Of a DNA stretch of 64,000 nucleotides, positions 48,246 to 58,010 are shown in pieces. Source of the stretch: Chitinophagaceae bacterium (GTDB lineage: Bacteria; Bacteroidota; Bacteroidia; Chitinophagales; Chitinophagaceae); the NCBI GenBank assembly GCA_003168265.1, contig PMSV01000023.1:446001-510000 (forward strand), written 5' to 3'. The position numbers were made by a program, and so were the translations under genes. Under the pieces are notes generated by a model. It worked only from the letters and a program-made list of their open reading frames with translations. It had not been told where the DNA came from and did no database searches. Positions within the stretch are counted from its first letter, which is position 1, and every line of letters begins with the position of its first letter.

Positions 48246-49193
48246 ATGGAAATTCAATCAGTTGAAAGGATCCAATGCCTGATTATAGGTTCTGGGCCTG
48301 CCGGCTATACTGCAGCTATTTATGCCGCGAGAGCTAACCTGAAACCCGTTCTTTATCAGGGAATTCAGCCAGGCGGTCAGCTAACAATAACCACTGAAGT
48401 GGAAAATTATCCCGGATATTCAAATGGCGTTCAGGGACCGGAGATGATGGTGGATTTTGAAAAACAAGCAGTAAGAATGGGGGCAGATATCCGGTTTGGA
48501 TTGGCTACAAAGGTGGATTTTTCAAGTTCTCCTTATAAAATTTGGATCGATGAGGATAAATTGATCGAGACTGATGCGGTGATCATTGCGACCGGCGCTT
48601 CCGCCAAATGGTTGGGATTGGAAAGTGAGCAACGTCTGAATGGGTTTGGAGTGAGTGCTTGTGCGGTATGCGATGGTTTCTTTTTCAGGGGCAAAGAAGT
48701 TGCTATCGTAGGCGCCGGAGACACTGCGGCAGAGGAGGCGCTCTATCTGTCCAAGCTTTGCACTAAAGTGCATATGCTAATCCGAAAGGATGCAATGAGG
48801 GCATCGAAAATAATGCAGGAGAGGGTTCAAAAAACAACAAATATCCGGATCTATTGGAATAGTGAAACAGAGGAAGTCATTGGAGATTCCAAGGTTGAAG
48901 CTCTCAAAATCCGTAATAACCGGACCGGAGAATTATCGACAATTCCCATCAGTGGTTTTTTTATTGCAATCGGCCATCAGCCAAATTCAGATATATTCAA
49001 GTCATGGATCGAAAGGGATGAGGCCGGATATATCAAAACCCTGCCCGGTACTTCAAAAACCAATATTGAAGGAGTATTTGCTGCAGGTGATGTGCAGGAT
49101 AGAATATACCGTCAGGCAGTGACTGCAGCCGGAAGCGGATGCATGGCTGCCCTTGATGCGGAGCGTTGGCTTTCCGCAAAAGGGGTGCATTGA
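48246..49193 (+). CDS. trxB: Thioredoxin reductase
   Basis: NADPH-dependent flavoenzyme that keeps thioredoxin reduced. The 315-residue protein has the FAD motif IGSGPAGYTAAIYAARA, the redox-active CAVCDG, the NADPH motif VGAGDTAAEEALYLSKLC and the C-terminal FAD-contacting VFAAGDVQD. All are intact. It is probably transcribed on its own after the rpoD terminator, with folB 55 bp downstream possibly co-transcribed. Confidence 0.96.
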   Translation: MEIQSVERIQCLIIGSGPAGYTAAIYAARANLKPVLYQGIQPGGQLTITTEVENYPGYSNGVQGPEMMVDFEKQAVRMGADIRFGLATKVDFSSSPYKIWIDEDKLIETDAVIIATGASAKWLGLESEQRLNGFGVSACAVCDGFFFRGKEVAIVGAGDTAAEEALYLSKLCTKVHMLIRKDAMRASKIMQERVQKTTNIRIYWNSETEEVIGDSKVEALKIRNNRTGELSTIPISGFFIAIGHQPNSDIFKSWIERDEAGYIKTLPGTSKTNIEGVFAAGDVQDRIYRQAVTAAGSGCMAALDAERWLSAKGVH

Positions 49194-49248
49194 GGCCCGC
49201 CCAAGGCGGCAACATTCAGTTAATTCCCGGCCAAATCAAACTTAACAA

Positions 49249-49605
49249 ATGCTTATTGTTCAACTGCACCAATTGATCTTCAGCGGGGTTCATGGCATCC
49301 ACGCAGAGGAAAAAAAGACCACAAACCAATTCGAGGTGGATCTGGAGGTTTATTTTGAGGAAATGAATAAACCCTATCTCGAATTGGAGGATACCGTCGA
49401 TTACTGCATCCTTTATCAGATCATTCGCAATCGCATGTCCCATCCAAGTGGTCTTCTGGAACAGATCTGTGTGGAATTAGCAGACCATATCAGGAAGGAA
49501 TTCCCTTTCGTGAAAGAGGTCCTGATTTCCATTAAGAAATTAAATCCTCCTATTGAAAATTTTGTGGGAACAGTTGGAACGACCCTAAGAAAAAGGTTTG
49601 ATTAG
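49249..49605 (+). CDS. folB: Dihydroneopterin aldolase
   Basis: Cleaves dihydroneopterin in folate synthesis. The 118-residue protein has the family pattern: LHQLIFSGVHGIHAEEKKT at the start, LEDTVDYCILYQIIRN in the middle (with the conserved TVDY) and ISIKKLNPPIENFVGTVG at the end, with the active-site Lys in the last. No other folate gene is adjacent; the next gene converges from the other strand with a 4-bp gap. Confidence 0.93.
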   Translation: MLIVQLHQLIFSGVHGIHAEEKKTTNQFEVDLEVYFEEMNKPYLELEDTVDYCILYQIIRNRMSHPSGLLEQICVELADHIRKEFPFVKEVLISIKKLNPPIENFVGTVGTTLRKRFD

Positions 49606-49609
49606 CTCT

Positions 49610-50968
49610 CTAAATGATTTTCTTTTTCCATTTGCCGCTTTTAAGGTAGAAAAAAGACATTCCAAAAGTGAGCAGCCAATATACCCATTCGCTCATCCAA
49701 CCATAGGAGAGGGGAAGATTGAAATATTCCAACACAAAGAATACATAGAGGCAATAGAACAGGGCCGTGATGATTTCTATCAGCAGGTTGACATCTGTGT
49801 TGCCTGTTCCGGTCACAGCGTTTAACCAGATCGTGGAAAATGACATCAGTACTAGAGCGACGGACACGACCCGGATAACAGGAAGCGCCTCCTGGGCGAA
49901 TTGGACCCCCTGGCCAAAAATGGAAAGGAAGACTCCGGGATAAATATTTAGCAGAATAGCCAGGCTGACAGAGAAAAGAAGGCTGATGCGAATGATCTTA
50001 TAAACCAGTTCAATCACATTGTCCTGCTTCCCCTGTCCGATTATATTGCTGACCATTGTATTTGTAGTAGCCGCAAATGACCATGTGAAAACGCCGAAAA
50101 TCCCGAATAAATTCCTCATAGTATTACTTATTGCAAGGTCCCTTTGACCATGGTGCTCGACCATGATGTAGAAGAATTCCCAACTGGTAATGCTTATAAA
50201 ATACTGAAATATGAGGGGAGCCGATTGAACCAGGATGAGCCGGATATGGTCAGTGTTCAGATGCCATTTGAGTTGCAATTGCAATTGACGACTGATGCCT
50301 TTGAAATGTATCGCTGCAAATACGACGGCCATGCCCGCAGCTTCGGCGGCGATTGATGCATAGGCAGCTCCGTTAAAACCTATTTTAGGAAATCCTAAAT
50401 GACCGAATATCAGGGAATAATCCAACAGGATATTGACAATAGTTTCGGCGAGGGCTCCATAAATGAGGTATTTGCTTTGGTTGGTGCCCACAAGTAATGC
50501 ATTGCGCATCTGATATATATAAAGAAAGGGAAGTCCCCAGATACGGATTCTCAGGAAACTCAGAGCCTGTGCCCTCATAGCTTCGGAATGAATGGATAAA
50601 TGCAGGATATATTGCGCAAAATAATAAGTGAATGCAATACCAATGGCCGAGAGGGCCAGTGAGATGAAAATGCTTTGCAAAAAGAGTTTGCCAATTTCGC
50701 CAATGCGATTCTCACCGGCACGCCGCGCTATCAGGACTTGAAGCCCATTGTTCAGGCCTAAACCCAAGGCTGCAAAAATCAGGTAGAATACGCCTGTGAT
50801 CCCTGCTGTTGCAAGAGATTCTTCATTAAGATGGCCAAGAAAAATATTGTTGGTGACAAAATTGATCTGGGGTACAAGAATGGCCATGCTGATAGGCAGG
50901 GCCATCCGGAGTATTTGCCGGTTGGTTGCTTCTATTTGGAATTTGTGATGGCGGTTGGCTTGCGACAT
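49610..50968 (-). CDS. MATE-family multidrug/toxin efflux transporter
   Basis: A 452-residue membrane protein with twelve hydrophobic helices in two similar halves. The first half starts ILRMALPISMAILVPQINFVTNNIFLGHL, and the second has a matching LILVQSAPLIFQYFISITSWEFFYIMVEHHG; both contain the proline-bearing first-helix pattern of NorM/DinF-like pumps. Substrate unknown, drug or metabolite export coupled to Na+ or H+ is known for the family. The start ATG is the only reasonable one. Confidence 0.86.
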   Translation of the reverse strand: MSQANRHHKFQIEATNRQILRMALPISMAILVPQINFVTNNIFLGHLNEESLATAGITGVFYLIFAALGLGLNNGLQVLIARRAGENRIGEIGKLFLQSIFISLALSAIGIAFTYYFAQYILHLSIHSEAMRAQALSFLRIRIWGLPFLYIYQMRNALLVGTNQSKYLIYGALAETIVNILLDYSLIFGHLGFPKIGFNGAAYASIAAEAAGMAVVFAAIHFKGISRQLQLQLKWHLNTDHIRLILVQSAPLIFQYFISITSWEFFYIMVEHHGQRDLAISNTMRNLFGIFGVFTWSFAATTNTMVSNIIGQGKQDNVIELVYKIIRISLLFSVSLAILLNIYPGVFLSIFGQGVQFAQEALPVIRVVSVALVLMSFSTIWLNAVTGTGNTDVNLLIEIITALFYCLYVFFVLEYFNLPLSYGWMSEWVYWLLTFGMSFFYLKSGKWKKKII

Positions 50969-51081
50969 TTTTTAAGAAAGGGGTAATTTAAGACAAAGCC
51001 CATTCTGCTCAAAGCCATATCATATAGGTTTAAGCTAGTAACAGCCAGATTACCTTTTTTGTAGTATTATTGCCCCCATTT

Positions 51082-51933
51082 ATGCTCCAACCGGATTTTC
51101 ATATGGCTTTTACGGGCGACTCCTTTCAGGATAAGGAAAAATTCTGCAACCTGGTCCTTGTGGACCAGGATTCGCTATCCTATGCATTGTTTGATAAATC
51201 CAGTTTGACACCGGTCTGCCTGAAATATTTTTATTGTGGTTCGTTAGGCCTGATTGAACACGAGGATTCGATCAGGGAGGTCCTGAACAGTGATGAAGTG
51301 CTTAAGGAGGATTTTGAGACCGTTCTAGTTTATGGATTCCCTTATAGCTGCCTGGTTCCTGATGCCTATTTTGAGGAGGAGCTAGGCGCTCAGCTACTTA
51401 ACTTTAGTTATGGGACCCTGGATAGAGCAAAGTTGAGGCAGGAGAAAGTGCCCTGGTGGGATTTGCATAATGTATACAGGATCCCTGTGAATATAGAGCA
51501 CTTATTTTCCCAACGTTTTGACAATTCAAAAAAATACCATTTTTACAGTCTTCTTCTGAAAAGCCACAAAAAATACCTGCAGTCGGGTCAGAAAGATATT
51601 CTGGATCTTATTTTTTACAGGGAGAGGATGGTGGTTTCGGCTTATAAAAGTGATCATTTGCAGATCCTTCAAAATTTTGATTATGAAGGGGCGGAAGACG
51701 TTGTTTATAATTTGCTTAACTGCTCCTCCAGATTTGCATATGATCAGGAGCAGGTTCGATTGCAATTGAGTGGCTTTATTGAGAAAAATTCGGCTATTTA
51801 TCATGAGCTGGCAAAATATTTTACAAATATTTCATTCCAGGAAATGGGATTGCCAGGCAGGTGGAATAAAGAACAAGTGCAATTTCCCGAGCATTTTTTT
51901 TCAACCCTCCTGAATTTGACCTCATGCGTATAA
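51082..51933 (+). CDS. DUF3822 family protein
   Basis: A conserved Bacteroidota protein with an actin-like (ASKHA-type) fold predicted by its family, found next to rsmD in many genomes. The first ATG is 51082 (MLQPDFHMAFTGD); the frame also opens at a TTG 12 bp upstream, which I reject. No catalytic motif is visible; a segment KYHFYSLLLKSHKKYLQSGQKD is typical of the middle region. It overlaps rsmD by 10 bp, so translation may be coupled. Confidence 0.75.
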   Translation: MLQPDFHMAFTGDSFQDKEKFCNLVLVDQDSLSYALFDKSSLTPVCLKYFYCGSLGLIEHEDSIREVLNSDEVLKEDFETVLVYGFPYSCLVPDAYFEEELGAQLLNFSYGTLDRAKLRQEKVPWWDLHNVYRIPVNIEHLFSQRFDNSKKYHFYSLLLKSHKKYLQSGQKDILDLIFYRERMVVSAYKSDHLQILQNFDYEGAEDVVYNLLNCSSRFAYDQEQVRLQLSGFIEKNSAIYHELAKYFTNISFQEMGLPGRWNKEQVQFPEHFFSTLLNLTSCV

Positions 51934-52472
51934 TTGGCGGCGAAAACGGAGGCAGAAAAATAAATCCTCCTGTTAAAATGCCCTTCACCAGGCCTACCAC
52001 GGATATCGCCAAAGAAGGGTTATTCAATATCGTTCAGAATCACCTGGATTTTGAAAAACTAAAGACGCTCGATCTTTTTGGAGGTACAGGAAGCATCAGT
52101 TACGAATTGGCGTCAAGGGGGACCAGTGATCTGACGATTGTGGAAAAGGATCCATTAATGCATGCATTTATCAAAAAGACTGCTGACCAACTTTATCCTG
52201 GATTATTCCAGGTATTAAGAATGGATGTTTTCAGGTTTTTGAAACAATGTACTGATTCTTTTGATTTTATTTTTGCCGGTCCACCCTATGCACTTGAAAC
52301 GATCGATGAACTGCCCGGAAAAATCATTGATCGCAATATATTGAATCCAGGCGGTTGGTTTGTACTAGAACATACCGCCCGGAATAACTATGAAGCTTAC
52401 CCCTTTTTTTCGACTAAGCGTCACTACGGAACCACCTTATTCTCTTTTTTTACAAGGCCTTCCGGGAATTGA
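51924..52472 (+). CDS. rsmD: 16S rRNA (guanine-966 N2)-methyltransferase RsmD with an altered motif IV
   Basis: RsmD methylates the 2-amino group of G966 in 16S rRNA using SAM. The 182 residues have the family's RIIGGENGGRKINPPVKMPFTRPTTDIAKEGLFNI start, the SAM-binding LDLFGGTGSISYELASRG and the WFVLEHTARNN region. Motif IV, normally (D/N)PPY, reads GPPY (Gly119-Pro-Pro-Tyr). The Asp/Asn at this place contacts the base amino group, so activity may be weak or lost; a single A-to-G change would explain it. It overlaps the DUF3822 gene by 10 bp. Confidence 0.88.
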   Translation: MRIIGGENGGRKINPPVKMPFTRPTTDIAKEGLFNIVQNHLDFEKLKTLDLFGGTGSISYELASRGTSDLTIVEKDPLMHAFIKKTADQLYPGLFQVLRMDVFRFLKQCTDSFDFIFAGPPYALETIDELPGKIIDRNILNPGGWFVLEHTARNNYEAYPFFSTKRHYGTTLFSFFTRPSGN

Positions 52473-52545
52473 AGATTGAAAGCCGTCCTGCGGGCGAACC
52501 CATTAAAAATTATAGGTAACTTTACATGCTTCGATAAAGCTTCTT

Positions 52546-53637
52546 ATGAACCTTAATTTTCCCTTATTAAAGCCAGTCCGGATTCTTCTTTTTCCATTTT
52601 CACTTATTTACGGATTCGTGATAGGGTTAAGGAACTGGTTATATGATAAATCTTTCTTTTCCTCTTCTTCCTTCAATCTTCCTATAATTTGTGTGGGGAA
52701 TCTTGCAGTGGGTGGTACGGGAAAATCACCGATGGTGGAATACCTGGTCAGGCATTTGCACAACCAATTCGAACTCGCTGTCCTGAGCAGGGGATATAAA
52801 AGGAAAACGCGGGGGTATGCAATTGCATCCACCCACTCTAAAGCGCTGGATATCGGTGATGAACCAATGCAATTTCATATGAAATTCCCGGATGTCACCG
52901 TTGCAGTGGGGGAAGAGCGAATAGTAGCGATCCCTCAGCTTCTCCATGACAGGCCGGCTACCGAGGCCATAATTTTGGATGATGCTTTTCAGCATAGAAG
53001 TGTGCAGGCTGGACTGAATATTCTCCTGACTGATTATAACAATCTTTTTACAAGGGATTATTTTTTGCCAACAGGCGACCTGCGGGATGGAAAAAACAGT
53101 TATAAGCGTTCGGATATTATCGTTATCACTAAATGCCCAAAAGACCTAACAGGGAAAGATCGTTTAATAATTCTGAATGAAATAAATCCTTTAAGAAAGC
53201 AGTCCGTCTTTTTTTCAGCGATCGAGTATGGAAACGCCTATCACATTATCGATAAACGGGGATATGTCCTCAACGAAAAAACGGAGCCATTGCTGGTCAC
53301 AGGAATAGCCAATCCCTGGCATATTAAAAATTACCTGACAGAAAAGTGCGCAACTTTTTACGAATTGTCCTATAGCGACCATCATATTTTTTCCATCGAT
53401 GATCTTCATGAGATTTTGAAGCGGTTTGAGGGCATAAGGGCCCATAATAAAATCATATTGACTACGGAGAAGGATGCGGTCCGCCTTACGAAGTTTCAAC
53501 AGGAACTGGATAATATTCCATTTTATGTTTTACCCATTCAATCGAATTTCCTTTTTGATGGCGAATCCGGATTTCTGGAGAAAGTAAGCGGCTTTATCCG
53601 GCACTTTAAAAACAATCAAACAACCAATGAGAAGTAA
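52546..53637 (+). CDS. lpxK: Tetraacyldisaccharide 4'-kinase
   Basis: Phosphorylates lipid A disaccharide at the 4' position on the inner membrane, showing that this cell makes lipopolysaccharide. The N-terminal membrane-facing helix (ILLFPFSLIYGFVIGLRNWLYD) precedes a Walker A GNLAVGGTGKSPMVEYLV; the conserved LSRGYKRKTRGY and LDDAFQHRSVQAG follow. The 363 residues are normal. Its last 11 bp overlap rnr. Confidence 0.95.
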   Translation: MNLNFPLLKPVRILLFPFSLIYGFVIGLRNWLYDKSFFSSSSFNLPIICVGNLAVGGTGKSPMVEYLVRHLHNQFELAVLSRGYKRKTRGYAIASTHSKALDIGDEPMQFHMKFPDVTVAVGEERIVAIPQLLHDRPATEAIILDDAFQHRSVQAGLNILLTDYNNLFTRDYFLPTGDLRDGKNSYKRSDIIVITKCPKDLTGKDRLIILNEINPLRKQSVFFSAIEYGNAYHIIDKRGYVLNEKTEPLLVTGIANPWHIKNYLTEKCATFYELSYSDHHIFSIDDLHEILKRFEGIRAHNKIILTTEKDAVRLTKFQQELDNIPFYVLPIQSNFLFDGESGFLEKVSGFIRHFKNNQTTNEK

Positions 53638-55624
53638 AAAAAATAAAACGAAAAAAAAATCAGCTGCGCCGGCCTATCTTTCAAAGGGCATACTGGATAT
53701 TACCCGGTCGGGTATGGGATTTGTGATCCTGGAAAACAAACAACAGGACATATTGGTAAGGCCCAATGATTTCAACACAGCTTTACACGGGGACACGGTT
53801 AGAGTAGAAATCACAAGCAGTTCCGCAAAAAGCGGCCGTCTTTTGGGAAGGGTTGCGGAAGTGGTCGAAAGGAAGCAAACTGAATTTCTGGGCAGGGTAG
53901 AAATGAACGCTTCTTTTGCCTTTTTTATGGCGGAGAGCGAAAAACCTATGCCGGATATCTTTATTCCGCTTTCCAAACTGAATGGTGCTGGAAACAATGA
54001 CAGGGTAATTGTGAGAATCACAAGATGGGAGGCCAATAAAAAACCGGAAGGAGAGATCATCGAGGTAGTTACCAGGGAAGACTCTAATGGAATGGCGATG
54101 AAGGAGATCCTTTTGGAAAATGGGTTCCCTGTATTTTTCCCCAAAGTGGTATTGGAAGCGGCTGATCAATTGGAGGAGGCTATAGATGAATCGGAATTAT
54201 CCGGCAGAAAGGATTTTCTAAACACACTTACTTTCACTATCGATCCTGTAGACGCAAAGGATTTTGACGACGCCTTGTCTTTCCGTTTGATCAGAGAGGG
54301 GCTTTATGAAATCGGAGTTCATATTGCCGATGTGAGCCATTATATTCAGCCTGATTCGGTCCTGGATAAGGAGGCCTATGATCGCGCCACTTCAGTTTAT
54401 CTGCCGGACAGGGTTAACCCCATGCTTCCCGAAAGGATCTCAAATGAATTGTGTTCTTTGAGACCTCATGAGGACAAACGCTGTTTTTCAGTGGTTTTTG
54501 AAATTAACGGTAAAGGGGAGATCAAGCAATACTGGTTGGGCAAGACATTGATCCATTCCGATAGAAGATTTTCCTATGAGGAAGTGCAGGAAATCATAGA
54601 AAAATCGGAAGGCCCGCTTTCAGGGGAAATCCTGATGCTTAATGATATGGCGCAACGCATGCGTAAGCAGAGGATACGGAAAGGCGCGATCAATTTTTCC
54701 TCTACAGAGGTGAGGTTTCAACTGGATGAAAAAGGTAAGCCACTCGGCGTGGTGATAAAGGAAAATAAAGAGGCCCATCAACTTATAGAAGAATTCATGC
54801 TCCTGGCCAATAAAACAGTCGCAGAACATATTTCTAAAATAAAGATTCATAAGAAACCCATTCCTTTTCCTTACAGGGTCCATGATATGCCGGATAAGGA
54901 AAAGCTCCTCCCCTTTGTTGAATTTGCTAAAAAATACGGCCATGTTTTCGATATGAAGACTCCGCAGAAGATTGCCGAATCTTTCAACCAGATGTTGAAA
55001 GACGTTCAGGGAAAACCTGAGCAGCATGTGCTCGAACAACTAGGGATACGTACTATGGCTAAGGCAATTTATACCACGGAAAATATTGGGCACTATGGAT
55101 TGGGTTTTGAAAGTTATTGTCATTTCACTTCACCAATCAGACGATATCCGGATGTGCTGGTCCACAGAATACTGGGAGAATGCCTGACTGGCTCGGCAGA
55201 GACCGACCAAAAAATGGAAATCAAATGCAAACACTGCAGTCAGCGGGAAAGGTCCGCGATGGAGTCTGAAAGAGCTGCAGGTAAATACAAGCAAGTGGAA
55301 TTCCTTGGCGATTTCCTGGGGGATGAATTTGACGGTGTGATAAGCGGAGTCGCTTCTTTTGGGTTTTGGGTGGAGACCCTCGAGCATAAATGCGAGGGAC
55401 TGGTCAGTTTGAATAGTCTGTTGGAGTACGATGATTTTCGCTTATTGGAAGGTGAATATTGCCTGGTCGGGAAAAGGTCCGGCCGGAAATTCCGTATGGG
55501 AGATAAAGTGAGGATCCGGGTCATTTCTGCAAACCTCAGCAAGCGGCAATTGGACTATGAATGGGTGCTTACACCTGATTCCGGGGCAAGCGTAAGGCCC
55601 GTAGCAAAAAAGCAGAAAAAATAA
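53627..55624 (+). CDS. rnr: Ribonuclease R
   Basis: A 3'-to-5' exoribonuclease able to degrade structured RNA. Its 665 residues hold a basic, Lys-rich N-terminus (RSKKNKTKKKSAAPAYL), two cold-shock-like OB domains, the RNB catalytic domain with the metal-binding Asp cluster TIDPVDAKDFDDALSF (about residues 204-217), and a C-terminal S1 domain (DEFDGVISGVASFGFWVETLEHKCEG). A basic tail, VAKKQKK, ends it. It starts inside the last codons of lpxK. Confidence 0.95.
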   Translation: MRSKKNKTKKKSAAPAYLSKGILDITRSGMGFVILENKQQDILVRPNDFNTALHGDTVRVEITSSSAKSGRLLGRVAEVVERKQTEFLGRVEMNASFAFFMAESEKPMPDIFIPLSKLNGAGNNDRVIVRITRWEANKKPEGEIIEVVTREDSNGMAMKEILLENGFPVFFPKVVLEAADQLEEAIDESELSGRKDFLNTLTFTIDPVDAKDFDDALSFRLIREGLYEIGVHIADVSHYIQPDSVLDKEAYDRATSVYLPDRVNPMLPERISNELCSLRPHEDKRCFSVVFEINGKGEIKQYWLGKTLIHSDRRFSYEEVQEIIEKSEGPLSGEILMLNDMAQRMRKQRIRKGAINFSSTEVRFQLDEKGKPLGVVIKENKEAHQLIEEFMLLANKTVAEHISKIKIHKKPIPFPYRVHDMPDKEKLLPFVEFAKKYGHVFDMKTPQKIAESFNQMLKDVQGKPEQHVLEQLGIRTMAKAIYTTENIGHYGLGFESYCHFTSPIRRYPDVLVHRILGECLTGSAETDQKMEIKCKHCSQRERSAMESERAAGKYKQVEFLGDFLGDEFDGVISGVASFGFWVETLEHKCEGLVSLNSLLEYDDFRLLEGEYCLVGKRSGRKFRMGDKVRIRVISANLSKRQLDYEWVLTPDSGASVRPVAKKQKK

Positions 55625-55641
55625 TTATATTCATTCAACTC

Positions 55642-56607
55642 ATGCACAATTTTGAAGAATTATCCGATTCATTCAGTCGGCGGTTCAACCAAAAACATTT
55701 CCCTGAAAATCCGAATAATTTATATGAGCCTGCCGATTATTTCCTTTCCATTGGAGGAAAGAGGATTCGTCCTGTAATGTGCCTTATGGCTAATGAATTG
55801 TTTGATGAAATAAAGGAAGATGCCTGGAATGCCGCCATTGCCATTGAACTCTTTCATAATTTTACACTTATTCATGACGATATAATGGACCATGCGCCAT
55901 TGCGCCGCGGTATGCAGACGGTCCATGAAAAATTCGGCTCCTCATCTGCTTTACTTTCCGGGGATGTGATGCTTGTTTCGGCTTATGATTACCTTAATAA
56001 AGTGGATTCTTCCTCCCTGCACAGGATCCTTCATATCTTCAATCAAACAGCAAGGGAAGTATGTGAAGGACAGCAATGGGACCTGGATTTTGAAACCCGC
56101 CGCGAGGTCACTTTTGAAGAATATGAAAAAATGATCGGCCTGAAGACCTCCGTTCTGCTGGCTGGCAGCCTTCGGATAGGGAGTGTAATTGGAGGGGCGG
56201 GGGATGGCAATCAGGCTCATTTATACGAATTCGGAAAAAACCTCGGTCTGGCCTTCCAGGTCCAGGACGATTATCTCGATGCGTTCGGTGATCCGTTGAA
56301 ATTTGGCAAACAGATAGGAGGAGATATTTTGGCCAATAAGAAAACATTCCTGCTTATTAAAGCGATGGAATCGGCAGACTCGAAACAGAGAAGCGAAATC
56401 CTTAGATTGATGAAAAATAATTCCAATGAAAAAATTTCCCTTATGATCACGCTGTTTCGTGACTGCGGCGTCGATCAATGGGCGGCTGAACAGAAAGAAA
56501 AATACACCCGTGATGCTTTTCAGCACCTTGAAGATATTGCCGTATTGTCGTCCAGAAAAAAACCATTGGCCGATCTGGCTTCTTTCTTACTGGGAAGAGA
56601 ATATTGA
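55642..56607 (+). CDS. Polyprenyl diphosphate synthase (trans type)
   Basis: Builds a linear isoprenoid chain from IPP on an allylic diphosphate. The two Asp-rich motifs are HDDIMDHAPLRRG (first) and QVQDDYLDAFGDP (second), with KRIRPVMCLMANELFD early and FGKQIGGDILANKKTFL after. The small residues before the first motif would set chain length, but I cannot predict whether it makes geranylgeranyl, octaprenyl or another product. 17 bp after rnr, same transcript. Confidence 0.92.
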   Translation: MHNFEELSDSFSRRFNQKHFPENPNNLYEPADYFLSIGGKRIRPVMCLMANELFDEIKEDAWNAAIAIELFHNFTLIHDDIMDHAPLRRGMQTVHEKFGSSSALLSGDVMLVSAYDYLNKVDSSSLHRILHIFNQTAREVCEGQQWDLDFETRREVTFEEYEKMIGLKTSVLLAGSLRIGSVIGGAGDGNQAHLYEFGKNLGLAFQVQDDYLDAFGDPLKFGKQIGGDILANKKTFLLIKAMESADSKQRSEILRLMKNNSNEKISLMITLFRDCGVDQWAAEQKEKYTRDAFQHLEDIAVLSSRKKPLADLASFLLGREY

Positions 56608-56612
56608 ATGCT

Positions 56613-57455
56613 TCAATTAATTTTTTGTGAATTTTCTCTAAGCGTTTCCTTTTCTTTTTTGGTCAGGCTATTCATTCCTTTTCTATGAATTTTTTCTAAA
56701 ATCCTGTCGATTTCCTGTTGACGCTTATTTCTTTCTGCATTATACAGATGGTCAATGGAATAATTGTATTTATTCTCTTTAAAAAATAAGTTATCGACCA
56801 GCAGGGCGTGGGGCCGGGTGAGAATAAAATAAATGAACAGAATTGTGGGGACGGTCAGGATTAATATCGGAATATAATTTTCAAGAAAAGCACGGGGATG
56901 TAAGAGAAGAACCAATAACATGCCCACGAGTGCTCCCCCCAGATGGGATTCATGGCCTACATTATTTTGCCTGGACCTGATACCATAAATACTGAATGCG
57001 GTAAAAAGAAGACCATAAAGCCAGCTCGGCAAGGCAAAAAGACCAAAAAAACTGATCATCTGGCCCGGAAAGATGGCTATAGATGCAAATAAGACGCTGC
57101 AAATAGCACCGGAGGCTCCGACAACGCTATATGCGCTGTCCCCGCGGTGTATCCGAAGTGCAAGAAGGTTACCACCTACCAGGCCTGCAAAATAGATCAA
57201 AAGGAATTGGGCCGCCCCCAAAATGCTTTGAAGAGCCCCGCTGAATACCCACAAACTGAACATATTGAATAAAAGATGCAACCAGTTCACATGGAGGAAA
57301 CCGGAGGTCAGGATTCTCTTATAATCTTTGTAAATAAGAATTTTTTCAACTTCGAATTTGTAACGCTCGAAAAATTCCTTGTCCCGAAAACCCTGATAGG
57401 AAAAAATCACATTCGTAACTATAAGAAGGAGGCTGACCCAGTTCATGGATTGCAA
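56613..57455 (-). CDS. Rhomboid family intramembrane serine protease
   Basis: Cleaves proteins inside the membrane. The six-helix core has the HVNWLHLLFNMFSLW segment (the oxyanion Asn), the catalytic Ser in VVGASGAICSVLF and the catalytic His in VGHESHLGGALVGMLL, so the dyad is complete. A charged C-terminal tail of about 70 residues (NAERNKRQQEIDRILEKIHRKGMN) extends it beyond the core. Ends 6 bp from the convergent polyprenyl synthase. Confidence 0.9.
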   Translation of the reverse strand: MQSMNWVSLLLIVTNVIFSYQGFRDKEFFERYKFEVEKILIYKDYKRILTSGFLHVNWLHLLFNMFSLWVFSGALQSILGAAQFLLIYFAGLVGGNLLALRIHRGDSAYSVVGASGAICSVLFASIAIFPGQMISFFGLFALPSWLYGLLFTAFSIYGIRSRQNNVGHESHLGGALVGMLLVLLLHPRAFLENYIPILILTVPTILFIYFILTRPHALLVDNLFFKENKYNYSIDHLYNAERNKRQQEIDRILEKIHRKGMNSLTKKEKETLRENSQKIN

Positions 57456-57469
57456 TTATGTATTGTAAA

Positions 57470-57967
57470 TTACTGATTTTGCGGGGCCCTCCAGCCAATT
57501 ACAGGCCCATATGTTTTGCGAAGCAGAATCTCTGTCAGACCGGGTCGCAGAAAATCCGGGAGCTCTCCGATCTTCCTAAAACCGAAGCGCTCGTATAGTT
57601 TTAAAGCCTCCTGGTTAAAGTCCGATACGCATATGAACAAGTTCGGAGAAATTTTTAATATTCTTTCCTGGCAAAATTCAAGGAGCTTTGTTCCAAGACC
57701 CATTCCCCTTCGCTCTCCATTCACGCATAGGGTTTGAATATAGCCCCGGAAAGTTCCGGCAAGCTGTATAATTGCAAATCCCTCCAGCCTACCCTCCATT
57801 TCAAGACAGTAGATTTCCTTTCCCTCCCCATCAAAGGACTTTAAGCAGAGCCCTGAGTCCATTCCGTAACGGACCCATGGATCCGTTTGGCTCATTATCA
57901 GAGCACAGTGTTGGAACAGGTCCTTATCAGTGGTATTAAAGATTTGTAAACTGGTTTTTGAATCCAT
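57470..57967 (-). CDS. GNAT-family N-acetyltransferase
   Basis: A 165-residue acetyl-CoA-dependent acyltransferase. The CoA-binding signature is VNGERRGMGLGTKLLEFCQER (R/Q-x-x-G-x-G form), followed by the typical SDFNQEALKLYERFGFRKIGELPDFL. The shape is like RimI-type or small-molecule acetylases; the target is unknown. 15 bp upstream of the rhomboid gene, and probably one transcript with it. Confidence 0.85.
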   Translation of the reverse strand: MDSKTSLQIFNTTDKDLFQHCALIMSQTDPWVRYGMDSGLCLKSFDGEGKEIYCLEMEGRLEGFAIIQLAGTFRGYIQTLCVNGERRGMGLGTKLLEFCQERILKISPNLFICVSDFNQEALKLYERFGFRKIGELPDFLRPGLTEILLRKTYGPVIGWRAPQNQ

Positions 57968-58010
57968 TGTTTTCTATTAAGAATTAAGAGGGTTTTTCAG
58001 GGAGCCAGGG

